Shown here: positions 15,224 through 23,066 of the stretch, one piece after another
How positions within the stretch are numbered: the first letter of the stretch is position 1
Layout of the letters: every line of letters starts with the position of its first letter
NCBI GenBank assembly: GCA_013812695.1
Contig: JACCSZ010000120.1
Coordinates: forward strand, 1-25,109
Direction of reading: 5' to 3'
DNA length: 25,109 nt
Source of the DNA: Gemmatimonadales bacterium
GTDB lineage: Bacteria > Gemmatimonadota > Gemmatimonadetes > Gemmatimonadales > GWC2-71-9
Program-made: the position numbers and the translations under genes
The notes under the pieces: generated by a model
What the model was told of the DNA's origin: nothing
Databases searched by the model: none
What the model saw: the letters and a program-made list of their open reading frames with translations, nothing else

Positions 15224-15976
15224 CTACAGCCGCAACCGCTTGAAGACCGTTTCCGGGAGCGACCGGAGGATCGCCATGATCGGACGCCAGAACCAAGGGA
15301 TGTAGGCCACGTCTCGCCGGCGCTCGATCGACCGGTGAATGTCCCGGCCGGCTCGCCGCGCGCTCGCGAACAGCGGGCCCTGGGTGAGGCCGGCGGTCAT
15401 CGGTGTGTCCACGAAGCCGGGTTTGAGAGTGACGACGGCGACACCGGCGTGAAACAGCCGATTCCGCAGGCCCTCCAGGAACCGGTCGAGGCCGCCCTTG
15501 GCCGCGCCGTAGACGTAATTACTCTGACGCCCGCGGTCGCCGGCCACTGAGGTGATCACGGCGATGCAGCCCCGACCCGCCGACTCGAACCGGTTGGCGA
15601 GGGGTGTCAGCAGAGCGACCGCGGAGGTGAAGTTCACCTCGAGCGCCTCGATCGTCGCCGCGGCACTCGCCTGGCACCGGGCCTGGTCGGGAAGCACGCC
15701 GTGCGCGAGCAGCGCGACGTCGAGCCCGCCGAAGGTGCTCCAGGCCTCCTCGACGACCGCGTCGCAGCGTTGCCGGTCGGTCACGTCGAGCACCGCGGTC
15801 AGGACCGACCCCGCTCCCCGCACCCGGAGGTCGGCAGCGACGGCCTCGAGGCGCTGCGGGTTCCGACCAGCGAGAAAGAGCCGGGCTCCGTACGCGGCGT
15901 AGACCCGCGCGGTTTCCGCGGCGATGGCGGAAGTCGCGCCGACGATGAGCACGCGGGTGGAGGTCTCAGGAGGCAT
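15224..15976 (-). CDS. dprE2: DprE2-like SDR (decaprenylphosphoryl-2-keto-ribose reductase)
   Basis: This 250-residue short-chain dehydrogenase has the nucleotide motif GATSAIA (13-19), in place of the usual TGxxxGIG, and the catalytic Ser143, Tyr156 and Lys160 (YGAAK). The C-terminal IPWFWRPIMAILRSLPETVFKRL segment is hydrophobic and basic, as in DprE2 proteins that act on a membrane lipid. In mycobacteria DprE2 reduces the 2-keto intermediate made by DprE1, giving decaprenyl-phosphoryl-D-arabinofuranose. Its ATG overlaps the end of the DprE1-like gene by 11 nt, and the pairing of the two genes is the main reason for the specific call. On sequence alone it could be another SDR. Confidence 0.85.
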   Translation of the reverse strand: MPPETSTRVLIVGATSAIAAETARVYAAYGARLFLAGRNPQRLEAVAADLRVRGAGSVLTAVLDVTDRQRCDAVVEEAWSTFGGLDVALLAHGVLPDQARCQASAAATIEALEVNFTSAVALLTPLANRFESAGRGCIAVITSVAGDRGRQSNYVYGAAKGGLDRFLEGLRNRLFHAGVAVVTLKPGFVDTPMTAGLTQGPLFASARRAGRDIHRSIERRRDVAYIPWFWRPIMAILRSLPETVFKRLRL

Positions 15977-17267
15977 GCACCCGCCGCCAGAATGACGAAG
16001 AGAACTTCGCGTCCCGCTGGGCGGTGAAACGCTCGAGCTCGGGAAAGAACGCTCGAAAGCTCGCGGCGCTCATCCGGGCATCCTTCGCGGGATACACGGC
16101 GCCGCCCGTCTCGCGGACGATGGCGTCGAGGTCTTCGAGAAGGGCGAGCGTGCGGCCGCGCACCGCGAAATCGACCGCCAAGGTCATTCCCTCACGCGGG
16201 AACGAGAGCAATCCGGGGGACCGGATGTTCCCGAAACGCTTGAGCACCGCCAGGGACGCCGGCTCGCCCGAGCGGCTGATGCGCTCGAAGATCGCCCGGA
16301 TTGGGCCGCCGCCGCCCACATCGGGCACGACGCACTGATACTGCACGAAGCCGTTGGCCCCGTAGAGACGTCCCCAGTCGCCGACCCCGTCGAGCGGGAA
16401 GAAGAACGCCGCGTAGGGGACGGTCGATCGGAGCCGCCCGCGGAGCTGGCCGCGGTAGTATGCCTCGTTGAAGAGGCCGAGGGTGGTGGCGTTGAGCACG
16501 CCGGCGGGCGCATCGAGCGGCACCCGGAAACGCGCGGGGCGAAGTGGCGACGGGACCGTGCCGTCCTGCGGCGCGTGGTCTCCACGCATGTATATGCCCC
16601 GACCCAGCCGGGGCCCGCGCGCGAGGCAATCCACCCACGCCACCGTATACTCGAAATCGCGGTCATCGGCCGCGAGCGCGAAGAACGCGTCGAGGCCGGG
16701 GAATCGGATCCGCTCCACTGCGATGGCGGGCCCCGGGATTCGCTTGAGCATGATCTCCGCCCACAGGATGAGGCCGGTGAGACCGAGGCCCCCGACGGTC
16801 GCGCGGAACAGCTCGTCGCCGGGGGTGCAGACGGTCCGCTGGCCGGTGGAGCGGAGCAGCTCGAAGCGGCTCACGTGCGCGCCAAACGTTCCCGCGCGGT
16901 GATGGTTCTTGCCGTGAATGTCGTTGGCGATGGAGCCGCCGACCGAGACCCAGCGCGTACCCGGCACCACCGGCAGGAACCAGCCGCGCGGCACCACGAG
17001 CGCGAGGATCTCCGCGAGCGTCACGCCGGCTTCGCATTGCAGCAGTCCGCGCTCCTGGTCGAACGCGATCAGCCGATCGAGCCGTCGCACGTCGAGCACC
17101 ACGCCCCCGTCGTTGAGGCAGCTATCGCCGTAGCTGCGGCCGCATGCGTAGGGCAGCACCGGCTGGCGGACCCGGTCGAGGGCCGGCGGATCGGACCGCC
17201 AGTCGACGGGCAGCACGGCGGCCGGCGTTGCGGCGGGATAGCGGCCCCACGAACGGTAACGCGGCAC
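15966..17267 (-). CDS. dprE1: DprE1-like FAD-dependent decaprenylphosphoryl-ribose 2'-oxidase
   Basis: The 433-residue flavoprotein has a VAO-type FAD domain: PYACGRSYGDSCLNDGG near 39-55, and VGGSIANDIHGKNHHRAGTFG near 109-129 with His118 and Lys120 matching M. tuberculosis His132/Lys134. The substrate domain keeps Tyr392 and Lys395 (YPAKDAR), matching Tyr415/Lys418. The residue matching Cys387 is Ala364. It should oxidise the ribose 2'-OH of decaprenyl-phosphoryl-ribose, the first half of the epimerisation to arabinose. The frame is open far upstream but that part overlaps the UbiA gene and makes no sense as protein; the GTG at 17267 starts the conserved sequence (PRYRSWGRYP) 17 nt after the UbiA stop. 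M. tuberculosis DprE1 is slightly longer, at 461 residues. Confidence 0.92.
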   Translation of the reverse strand: MPRYRSWGRYPAATPAAVLPVDWRSDPPALDRVRQPVLPYACGRSYGDSCLNDGGVVLDVRRLDRLIAFDQERGLLQCEAGVTLAEILALVVPRGWFLPVVPGTRWVSVGGSIANDIHGKNHHRAGTFGAHVSRFELLRSTGQRTVCTPGDELFRATVGGLGLTGLILWAEIMLKRIPGPAIAVERIRFPGLDAFFALAADDRDFEYTVAWVDCLARGPRLGRGIYMRGDHAPQDGTVPSPLRPARFRVPLDAPAGVLNATTLGLFNEAYYRGQLRGRLRSTVPYAAFFFPLDGVGDWGRLYGANGFVQYQCVVPDVGGGGPIRAIFERISRSGEPASLAVLKRFGNIRSPGLLSFPREGMTLAVDFAVRGRTLALLEDLDAIVRETGGAVYPAKDARMSAASFRAFFPELERFTAQRDAKFSSSFWRRVHAS

Positions 17268-17284
17268 GTCAGAGCGCCACGGAA

Positions 17285-18199
17285 CTAGAGCGCCATGTAG
17301 AGGACGAGCGCGAGCAGCGCGCCCGCGACGTAGCTCATCGGGTCGCGGACCGTGGCGACGATCGGATCGTCGTGGATCCGCCCGCGATGGGCCAGCAGCC
17401 ACATGCGGCCAATCCAGTACAGCAGCAGGGGGCACGCCAGCCAGAGGATCAGTGGGCGGCCGTAGAGCGCCACCACCTGCTCGCTGCTGATGTAGAGCGC
17501 GAACACGAGCACAGAGAGATAGCCGCTGGCTCCCCCCATGGAGCCGAGCCACTCGCGGTCGCCCCGTAGGTACCCGCGCCGCCGCACCTGCTCCCCGGGG
17601 TCGCCGTCCATCGTGCTCACCTCGGTGTACCGCTTGAGGAACGCCAGGCTGAGAAAGAGAAACATCGAGAACGCCAGTAGCCAGGTAGAGAACCGAACGT
17701 GCGCCGCGGAAACGCCGGCGAGAACTCGGAGCGTGTACAATCCGGCGAGCAAGAGCACGTCCACCACGGCCACCCGTTTCAAGTAGAGCGAGTAGGCGGT
17801 AGTGAGGACCACGTAGAGGGTGAGCAACTCGAGGAAGCGGACCGGGAGCGACGACCAGCTCAGCGCGCCGGCGATGCCCAGCAGGGCGGGCACCAGGGCG
17901 AGACCGATCGCGGGGCTCACCGCCCCCGACGCGAAGGGACGCAGGCGCTTGCGGGGATGCCGGCGATCGGCCTCGAGATCGAGGAGGTCGTTGAGGATGT
18001 AGGCGCTCGAGGCCGCGCAGCAGAACGCGACAAACGCCATGGCGGCCTTTGTCATCACCGCGGCGTTGAACAGCTTGTGATCGAGGACGACAGGTACGAA
18101 GACCAGCAGATTCTTGACCCACTGATGGGGACGGAGCGCCTGGATGATTGCGAGCGCCCGCCACCGCGTGCGCTGGGGGGCCAGGTCGGCGGTGGTCAC
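17285..18199 (-). CDS. UbiA-family decaprenyl-phosphate phosphoribosyltransferase
   Basis: The 304-residue integral membrane protein has about eight or nine hydrophobic helices. The first Asp-rich motif is NDLLDLEADRRHPRKRLRP (N70, D71, D74, D78), with the Lys/Arg pattern of mycobacterial Rv3806c rather than of ubiquinone-type UbiA. The second active-site loop is YSLYLKRVAVVDVLLLAGLYTLR. It would join PRPP to a polyprenyl phosphate, giving polyprenyl-phosphoryl-5-phosphoribose, the substrate (after dephosphorylation) of DprE1. The GTG at 18199 with a nearby AGGG is chosen. A GTG at 18232 would overlap the preceding gene. The longer open frame to 18499 is Arg/Pro-rich shadow sequence. The DprE1 gene follows after 17 nt. 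No gene for the dephosphorylation step is in the window. Confidence 0.92.
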   Translation of the reverse strand: MTTADLAPQRTRWRALAIIQALRPHQWVKNLLVFVPVVLDHKLFNAAVMTKAAMAFVAFCCAASSAYILNDLLDLEADRRHPRKRLRPFASGAVSPAIGLALVPALLGIAGALSWSSLPVRFLELLTLYVVLTTAYSLYLKRVAVVDVLLLAGLYTLRVLAGVSAAHVRFSTWLLAFSMFLFLSLAFLKRYTEVSTMDGDPGEQVRRRGYLRGDREWLGSMGGASGYLSVLVFALYISSEQVVALYGRPLILWLACPLLLYWIGRMWLLAHRGRIHDDPIVATVRDPMSYVAGALLALVLYMAL

Positions 18200-18224
18200 C
18201 GGGGCACCCTGCCGGGTGATCGGT

Positions 18225-19574
18225 TCAGGCACGAGGCATCGTCGCGAGCCTGAAGGCGGCGACCTTTGCAGGCAGCTCGGTGCGGGTCCCGAGGCGGGCG
18301 AGGACCGCCCCCCCCGTCTCGAGGCCGGAGCCGAGGGCGGTCCCGGTCGAGACGATAGAGGGGAAAGTCCGGTAGTTCCCGGCAAAGTACAGATTCTCCC
18401 ACGATGCGCTCCGGAGCGGCGGGTTTCGGAACCGGCGCCCGAATACCGGCGAGTACAGCGGCACCCGGGCGACATGCGTCCAGAACGGCTCCAGGTCAAA
18501 ACCGAAAACCGCCCGGAAGTCGTCTCGGTAGCGTCCTAGGAGCTCCTCGTCCGACGCGTGGAAGAGGGGCCGGTCACGCCCGCGAAGATGGGTGACGAAG
18601 TTGACGCAACTGTCACCCGGCCGCCCGATCGACGGGTTGAGCGAGCTCAGCAGGAAGATCCCGCCGGCGGTACGGTCGAGCGAAGCCAAATTGATCCAGT
18701 AGGCGCGGTCGTCCACCGGCTGGCGCGTCGCGCACACGACCGAGATGAGGGCGGAGTACCGGATGCGCTCGATCTCGGGCGTGCGGTCGCCGGCGAGGAG
18801 GCGGAGGTAGACCTCGGTCGGAATGGAGCTGATGAACAGGTCGCCACCGAGGCGCTCGCCCGTGCTCAGCTCGGCGCTGTGGACCCGGCCGCCGCCGGTC
18901 ACGAGGCGGCTCACGGCGGCATTCAGCCGTACCTTCACCCCCTGTTCGGCGAGCAGCCGCGCGACTCCGTCGCACAACACCTTCGTCCAGTTGGCGCCAG
19001 GAATGTAGCCTAGGGGCGCGGAGCCCTCGCGGAAATGGAGCCGAGCGCCGAGCCAGGCGCCGCTGACTTCGTCGCAAGGGAGCTCGAACTTGAGCCGGGT
19101 CAGCCGCTCGAACAGCGCCGCGCGGGCGCCCGCACCAGCGTAGGTGTCTACCAAGTCCGCCGCGCTGCGGTCCTGCCAGTCGGTCCAGTCCCGCTTGGTG
19201 AACGCCTTGAGCATGAGGCGGACGAACCCCGCCTTGTCGCGCAGCGACATTGGGAACGAAAGAAAACCTCGTAGCGAGCCGAGGTCGTAGGCCCGGCCGC
19301 CGAGGTGGAACAGCATGCGCACTCGGCGCCAGCGCACGGCGGGTAGCGCGCCGATGAGGTCGAGAAAGAACAGCAGCGTCTGGTCGCGATGAAGGATGTG
19401 ATGGTAGCCGAGCGGGTAGAAATGACCGTCGCGTTCGAAGCTGCCGGCCAGGCCGCCCAGGCTAGGGCCACGCTCGACGACGGTGATGTCGGTGAGGCCG
19501 GCGCGCGCGAGCGTATACGCCGCCGCCACGCCGGACAACCCGCCGCCGAGCACGACGACCGCTGGGCTCGCCAT
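18225..19574 (-). CDS. FAD-dependent oxidoreductase, protoporphyrinogen oxidase / UDP-galactopyranose mutase-like
   Basis: The 449-residue flavoprotein begins at ATG 19574, where GGGAG (19583-19587) with an 8-nt spacer fixes the start. The N-terminal Rossmann motif is GGGLSG (10-15) followed by the ERGPSLGGLAGSFERDGHFYPLGYHH segment; a second FAD motif, ENLYFAGNYRT, is near the C-terminus. This is the amine-oxidase/HemY-like fold, and the FYPLGYHHILH region recalls UDP-galactopyranose mutase, but I cannot name the substrate. Sitting directly upstream of the UbiA-DprE1-DprE2 genes (25 nt), it may modify a sugar nucleotide or a lipid-linked intermediate, or the polyprenyl chain. A link to galactofuranose by analogy with the mycobacterial glf-ubiA neighbourhood is inference only. 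The open frame upstream of 19574 overlaps the GT-C gene and is a shadow. Confidence 0.85.
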   Translation of the reverse strand: MASPAVVVLGGGLSGVAAAYTLARAGLTDITVVERGPSLGGLAGSFERDGHFYPLGYHHILHRDQTLLFFLDLIGALPAVRWRRVRMLFHLGGRAYDLGSLRGFLSFPMSLRDKAGFVRLMLKAFTKRDWTDWQDRSAADLVDTYAGAGARAALFERLTRLKFELPCDEVSGAWLGARLHFREGSAPLGYIPGANWTKVLCDGVARLLAEQGVKVRLNAAVSRLVTGGGRVHSAELSTGERLGGDLFISSIPTEVYLRLLAGDRTPEIERIRYSALISVVCATRQPVDDRAYWINLASLDRTAGGIFLLSSLNPSIGRPGDSCVNFVTHLRGRDRPLFHASDEELLGRYRDDFRAVFGFDLEPFWTHVARVPLYSPVFGRRFRNPPLRSASWENLYFAGNYRTFPSIVSTGTALGSGLETGGAVLARLGTRTELPAKVAAFRLATMPRA

Positions 19575-19576
19575 CG

Positions 19577-21322
19577 CTAGCGCTCCCGCACCAGCAGGGA
19601 GAGCTCGTCGATCCGGAACACCGCCGGACGGAAATCCGGTGTGATGCCCACCTCGCCGACGGTGTCGGAGATCCAGACCGTCAGCGAGGTCGCGCTGTCG
19701 CCGATCGCGTCCCACGTGCCGCGCTCCCAGTTGGCCCGGTCCCCGGTCGGTGAATACTTGTACGATCGCTCGGGCGCGAAGTCTGCTTGCGTACTCGGCC
19801 TCCATTGAAGCCCGATATAGGGCAGTGCGCCATCATCGCTCCGATACCGGTACCGGAGCCGGATCCCGGCCACCACCCGGTCGGTCGGAAGCCGGAAGCG
19901 CAGAGCCGGCCGTGTACCGGCCACATGGGCGGCGCTGTCCCGCCACACCAGCTCGGTGGCCACGGCGGCCCGCAGATCCAGCGAAACCGCCTGATACGCG
20001 GTGTCCTCGCGCAGCGCCGCGTAGCGGCCGACGCGAGCCCGCTTGAGCATCGGCAGATACCGTGCGGCCATATCATGATGGGGATGGAGCCACGGCCCGT
20101 ACCGATGCAGCAGCTCCGGCAGCGGGACGCCGGCGGCCAGGTCGCGCTCGAAGCCTCCGAGCTGACCCCTGAGCTCTCGCGCGTACTCGAGACCGAAGGA
20201 TGTGTTGCCCCACAGCGCGGCGAGCGACGCGACGGCAAGCCCGGCCCGCATGCGAGTGCCGGAATCCTTGCCGTAGAGCTGCCACACGAAGTAGATCGTG
20301 CACCAGGCCGGGAGCGCGAGGGTGACATAGCGGGTCTCGAAGCCGTTCCGCCCGAGGCCGAGGCCGAGGGCGAGCGAGGCCATTCCAGCGAGCACGAGGA
20401 GGAGACCGCCAGCGCGCGCCCGCTCCATCGGGCGCGCGCGCCAGGCGCGTACCAGCAGCAGGGTCGAAACGCCGAACGCCGCGAGTGTGGCAAGCCCGGT
20501 GAGCGGCCACAGTCCACGCGCAGCGGGGCCCATGCCGATCGTGGCGAACTGCACCGCGGTCTTCAACGTCTGCACGACGCCCTGGCTCTTCGGGTGATAT
20601 GGGACCGGCTCCCACCCGACGAAATACACCACCGTGAGTGCGGCGGCGGCGCCGCTCACTCCCAACAGAAGCAGGCTGCCGCGTGTGCCGCTCGCCCCGC
20701 TCCAACGCTCGGGCAGTGTCGCGAGCGCCAACGGCCACGCCGCCAGCGCGGGCACCATGCCGAGCCCATTGGCGCCGCAGAGCGTAAGCAGCAGCGCGCA
20801 CCCGCCCACGATCGCCGCGGCGCGGACGATGGGGATGGTCACCCCGGCGCGGACGACGGCGATCAGCGCGACGCACGCGAGCGCCACCGACGCGAAGAAC
20901 TGCAATTGCCAGCCCCAGAGCAGGTTCGCGGCCTGGCCGCAGTTGAGGAGGGCGACCGGAAAGAAGGCGTCCGCCGCACTCGACCGGCCCCGGAGGCGTG
21001 ACGCCACGTGGATCATCGCGCCCGCTACCGCCGCCATCAGCAGGACGTCGAAGTACATCGTGACCCGCATGTCGACGAGCGTGAGCCGGTTGAGGCCCAG
21101 GAAGATCAGTCGCGGCAGCGGCACCCGGTGTTCGTTGTGCTGGGACCAGAGCCATTCCCACGTGACCGGCTGGTTGCGCGTGAGGGTCGGGATCATGTCC
21201 CAGTCGTCCCACGATGGGACGTTGCTGGCGTATCGCGCTACGAAGACGAGGACTCCGCCGAGCATGGTCACCCAGACGCTCCAGGCAATTGTCGCGCGGG
21301 CGCGGGACCGCGAGGCACTCAT
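19577..21322 (-). CDS. GT-C-type membrane glycosyltransferase-like protein with C-terminal beta-rich domain
   Basis: The 581-residue protein has an N-terminal TM helix followed by SWDDWDMIP, an acidic pair in the first outside loop as in GT-C enzymes that use polyprenyl-phosphate sugars. About ten hydrophobic helices run to residue 365 or so. The remaining 200 residues are soluble; from about 440 they are beta-rich (FRLPTDRVVAGIRLRYRYRS ... AVFRIDELSLLV) and look like a carbohydrate-binding or lectin-like sandwich. A transmembrane-plus-C-terminal lectin layout is also found in mycobacterial Emb arabinosyltransferases, but I do not claim homology. The ATG abuts the TGA of the preceding gene with no gap, and the FAD oxidoreductase gene follows after 2 nt, so the three genes are almost certainly cotranscribed. 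The acceptor is unknown. Confidence 0.8.
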   Translation of the reverse strand: MSASRSRARATIAWSVWVTMLGGVLVFVARYASNVPSWDDWDMIPTLTRNQPVTWEWLWSQHNEHRVPLPRLIFLGLNRLTLVDMRVTMYFDVLLMAAVAGAMIHVASRLRGRSSAADAFFPVALLNCGQAANLLWGWQLQFFASVALACVALIAVVRAGVTIPIVRAAAIVGGCALLLTLCGANGLGMVPALAAWPLALATLPERWSGASGTRGSLLLLGVSGAAAALTVVYFVGWEPVPYHPKSQGVVQTLKTAVQFATIGMGPAARGLWPLTGLATLAAFGVSTLLLVRAWRARPMERARAGGLLLVLAGMASLALGLGLGRNGFETRYVTLALPAWCTIYFVWQLYGKDSGTRMRAGLAVASLAALWGNTSFGLEYARELRGQLGGFERDLAAGVPLPELLHRYGPWLHPHHDMAARYLPMLKRARVGRYAALREDTAYQAVSLDLRAAVATELVWRDSAAHVAGTRPALRFRLPTDRVVAGIRLRYRYRSDDGALPYIGLQWRPSTQADFAPERSYKYSPTGDRANWERGTWDAIGDSATSLTVWISDTVGEVGITPDFRPAVFRIDELSLLVRER

Positions 21323-23035
21323 TCAGCGGACTCGCTCATAGACGCGGACTCCGGTGCCCGGGGTGGTGTAGACCAGGCGCCAGTCGGCAGGACGGTGCGC
21401 CACGACGGGCGCGGCGTACCGTTCCGAGATGTCCGGCGAGCCGAGCTCGTCGAGCACGAGGTACGTCGCCGGTACCGCGTCGAGGTACCGTGCCGCGGTG
21501 GCGGAGTCGGCTTCGAGTGGCGGGAGGACCGCGCGCTTGCCGGTTCGGAGGAAAGCCAGGTGGGGGACGGAGGTGGCCACGACGTCGCTCGGTCCGGCGT
21601 GCCGCCGGATGTATTCGAATGCGGGATCCAGGGCATGCCAGGCCGGCTCGTAGGTGAGCAGGCGGGCGGTGCGCTCGGTCCCGTCGGCGATGTAATAGCT
21701 GATGGGCGGCCGGCCGCGCAGGAAGCCGGCCGCGATCACGGTCTGGGCGAGTAGCAGCGCCGCGAGCGGCATGGTGGCGACGAAGGCGCCGGCCGTTCTC
21801 CATGGACCACCTCGGCGCGCGAGCCCCCGCGCGACGCCCTCGAGCGCCACCAGGAGGAACAGGTACGAGAGCGGCGTCAACGGCGCGAGATACCGCCAGA
21901 ATTGACTTGGCCACGGCGTCAGCGAGATCAACGCGAGCGACGCACAAAAATACAATGGCAGCCGCCACTCTCCCCGACGCCAAAGCAGCAGCGCGCCGAT
22001 GAGCACGCCGCCGCCGAGGAGCGCCAGGCAGACGCCGGTGGCGCCAAGAACCCGCTCGCGCGGCGGTGCGGCCACCGACAGCCCGCCAAACGCCTTGTCG
22101 AGCACGTACGGTCCGCTCGCGATCGCCATCCCCGCGCTCTCGCCGATGCTCCGCGGCATAACGAGAAGGTTTCGGCCCACGCGCGCCGCCAGATTCCCCG
22201 GCGACGTGCGGCCCAGCTCCGGCTGGAACGGATCCACCAGCCAGCTATTCTCGCCGTAGCCGACGTTCGAGTAGTAGTAGGGCGCGCGCTGGTAGGGATA
22301 CGCCGGCTGCTGATAGGCCGCGCTGCCGGAGACCCGGGCCGTGTACGTCTGCCACGCGAGCACCGGGAGCGCCGCCGCCGCCGTGCGGATCGCCGCCTGC
22401 CGGAACCTTCGCCGCAGCAGGCTGTCCGCCACCCATACGGCGAGGAGCGCGATGCCAGCGGTGCGCAGCAGATACGCCGCTGCCGCCAGCAGGCCGGCCG
22501 CGACGCTGTACGCCGGCCCCACGCTCCGCCGTAGACACAGCAGGAAGAGCATGGCGAGGAGCGCGAACGGAAGCTCCGCGTAGAGCGAATCCGACGGGTA
22601 GAGAAAGCTGTAGAACGAGAGCCCGGTCCCGGCGGTGGCCACGAGCGCCAGCGGCGGAGGCAGAAACCCGCGCACCAGCACGTAGGCCGCCAGCAGGTAG
22701 AGGCCCGACAGGACGAAGTAGCTGCGCCTGAGCGCGGAGGCGACGGTCAGGTACTCGCTCGTGCCGAGCCAATGTTGGTGGACCGCCACGAACGCCGGGA
22801 GGAGCGGCGGGTACTGGACCGCCTGGATCTCCCCTGGCTCGTTGAGCAGGCGGTAGCCCTTGCCCTCCGCCAGCGAGGTCCCGAGCACGTAATAGGTGCT
22901 CGCGTCCCAGCGCAGGTCGATCGGACCCTCCAGCCGCGCCGCCCACACGGCGATCCAGAGCAGAAGCACGCCGCCGAGGCAGGCGAGCTCCCCACCCCAC
23001 GGACGGCGGGTAGGCATGGCCACGTTATCTTGCAC
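21323..23035 (-). CDS. GT-C (GT39/ArnT-like) membrane glycosyltransferase
   Basis: The 570-residue protein has about ten to twelve TM helices over residues 15-435. An Asp after the first helix (LRWDASTYYVLGTSLAEGKGY) is a likely catalytic residue, followed by QYPPLLPAF and YPSDSLYAELP as in GT39-type enzymes. A soluble C-terminal domain (about 440-570) contains DVVATSVPHLAFLRTGKRAVLPP and VPATYLVLDELG. Start choice: GTG at 23035 has GGAG four nt upstream; ATG at 23017 is an alternative that removes six residues. Divergent transcription from the + strand GT gene leaves only 31 nt between the starts, so the promoters must overlap coding sequence. It is a close paralogue of the partial gene at the right edge. 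It would use a lipid-linked sugar donor, possibly the pentose made by the downstream genes. Confidence 0.85.
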   Translation of the reverse strand: MQDNVAMPTRRPWGGELACLGGVLLLWIAVWAARLEGPIDLRWDASTYYVLGTSLAEGKGYRLLNEPGEIQAVQYPPLLPAFVAVHQHWLGTSEYLTVASALRRSYFVLSGLYLLAAYVLVRGFLPPPLALVATAGTGLSFYSFLYPSDSLYAELPFALLAMLFLLCLRRSVGPAYSVAAGLLAAAAYLLRTAGIALLAVWVADSLLRRRFRQAAIRTAAAALPVLAWQTYTARVSGSAAYQQPAYPYQRAPYYYSNVGYGENSWLVDPFQPELGRTSPGNLAARVGRNLLVMPRSIGESAGMAIASGPYVLDKAFGGLSVAAPPRERVLGATGVCLALLGGGVLIGALLLWRRGEWRLPLYFCASLALISLTPWPSQFWRYLAPLTPLSYLFLLVALEGVARGLARRGGPWRTAGAFVATMPLAALLLAQTVIAAGFLRGRPPISYYIADGTERTARLLTYEPAWHALDPAFEYIRRHAGPSDVVATSVPHLAFLRTGKRAVLPPLEADSATAARYLDAVPATYLVLDELGSPDISERYAAPVVAHRPADWRLVYTTPGTGVRVYERVR

Positions 23036-23066
23036 GGCGCTCCGACTTCATCCGAAGAGGTCCTCC

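Noticed and set aside
13700..15550. A 616-codon + strand open frame across the M28 and SDR genes
   Set aside because: It crosses two well-supported genes on the other strand and has no domain content.
17268..18164. In-frame extension of DprE1 by 299 codons upstream of GTG 17267
   Set aside because: It overlaps the UbiA gene in another frame and reads as Arg/Pro/Gly-rich sequence; DprE1 homology starts at 17267.
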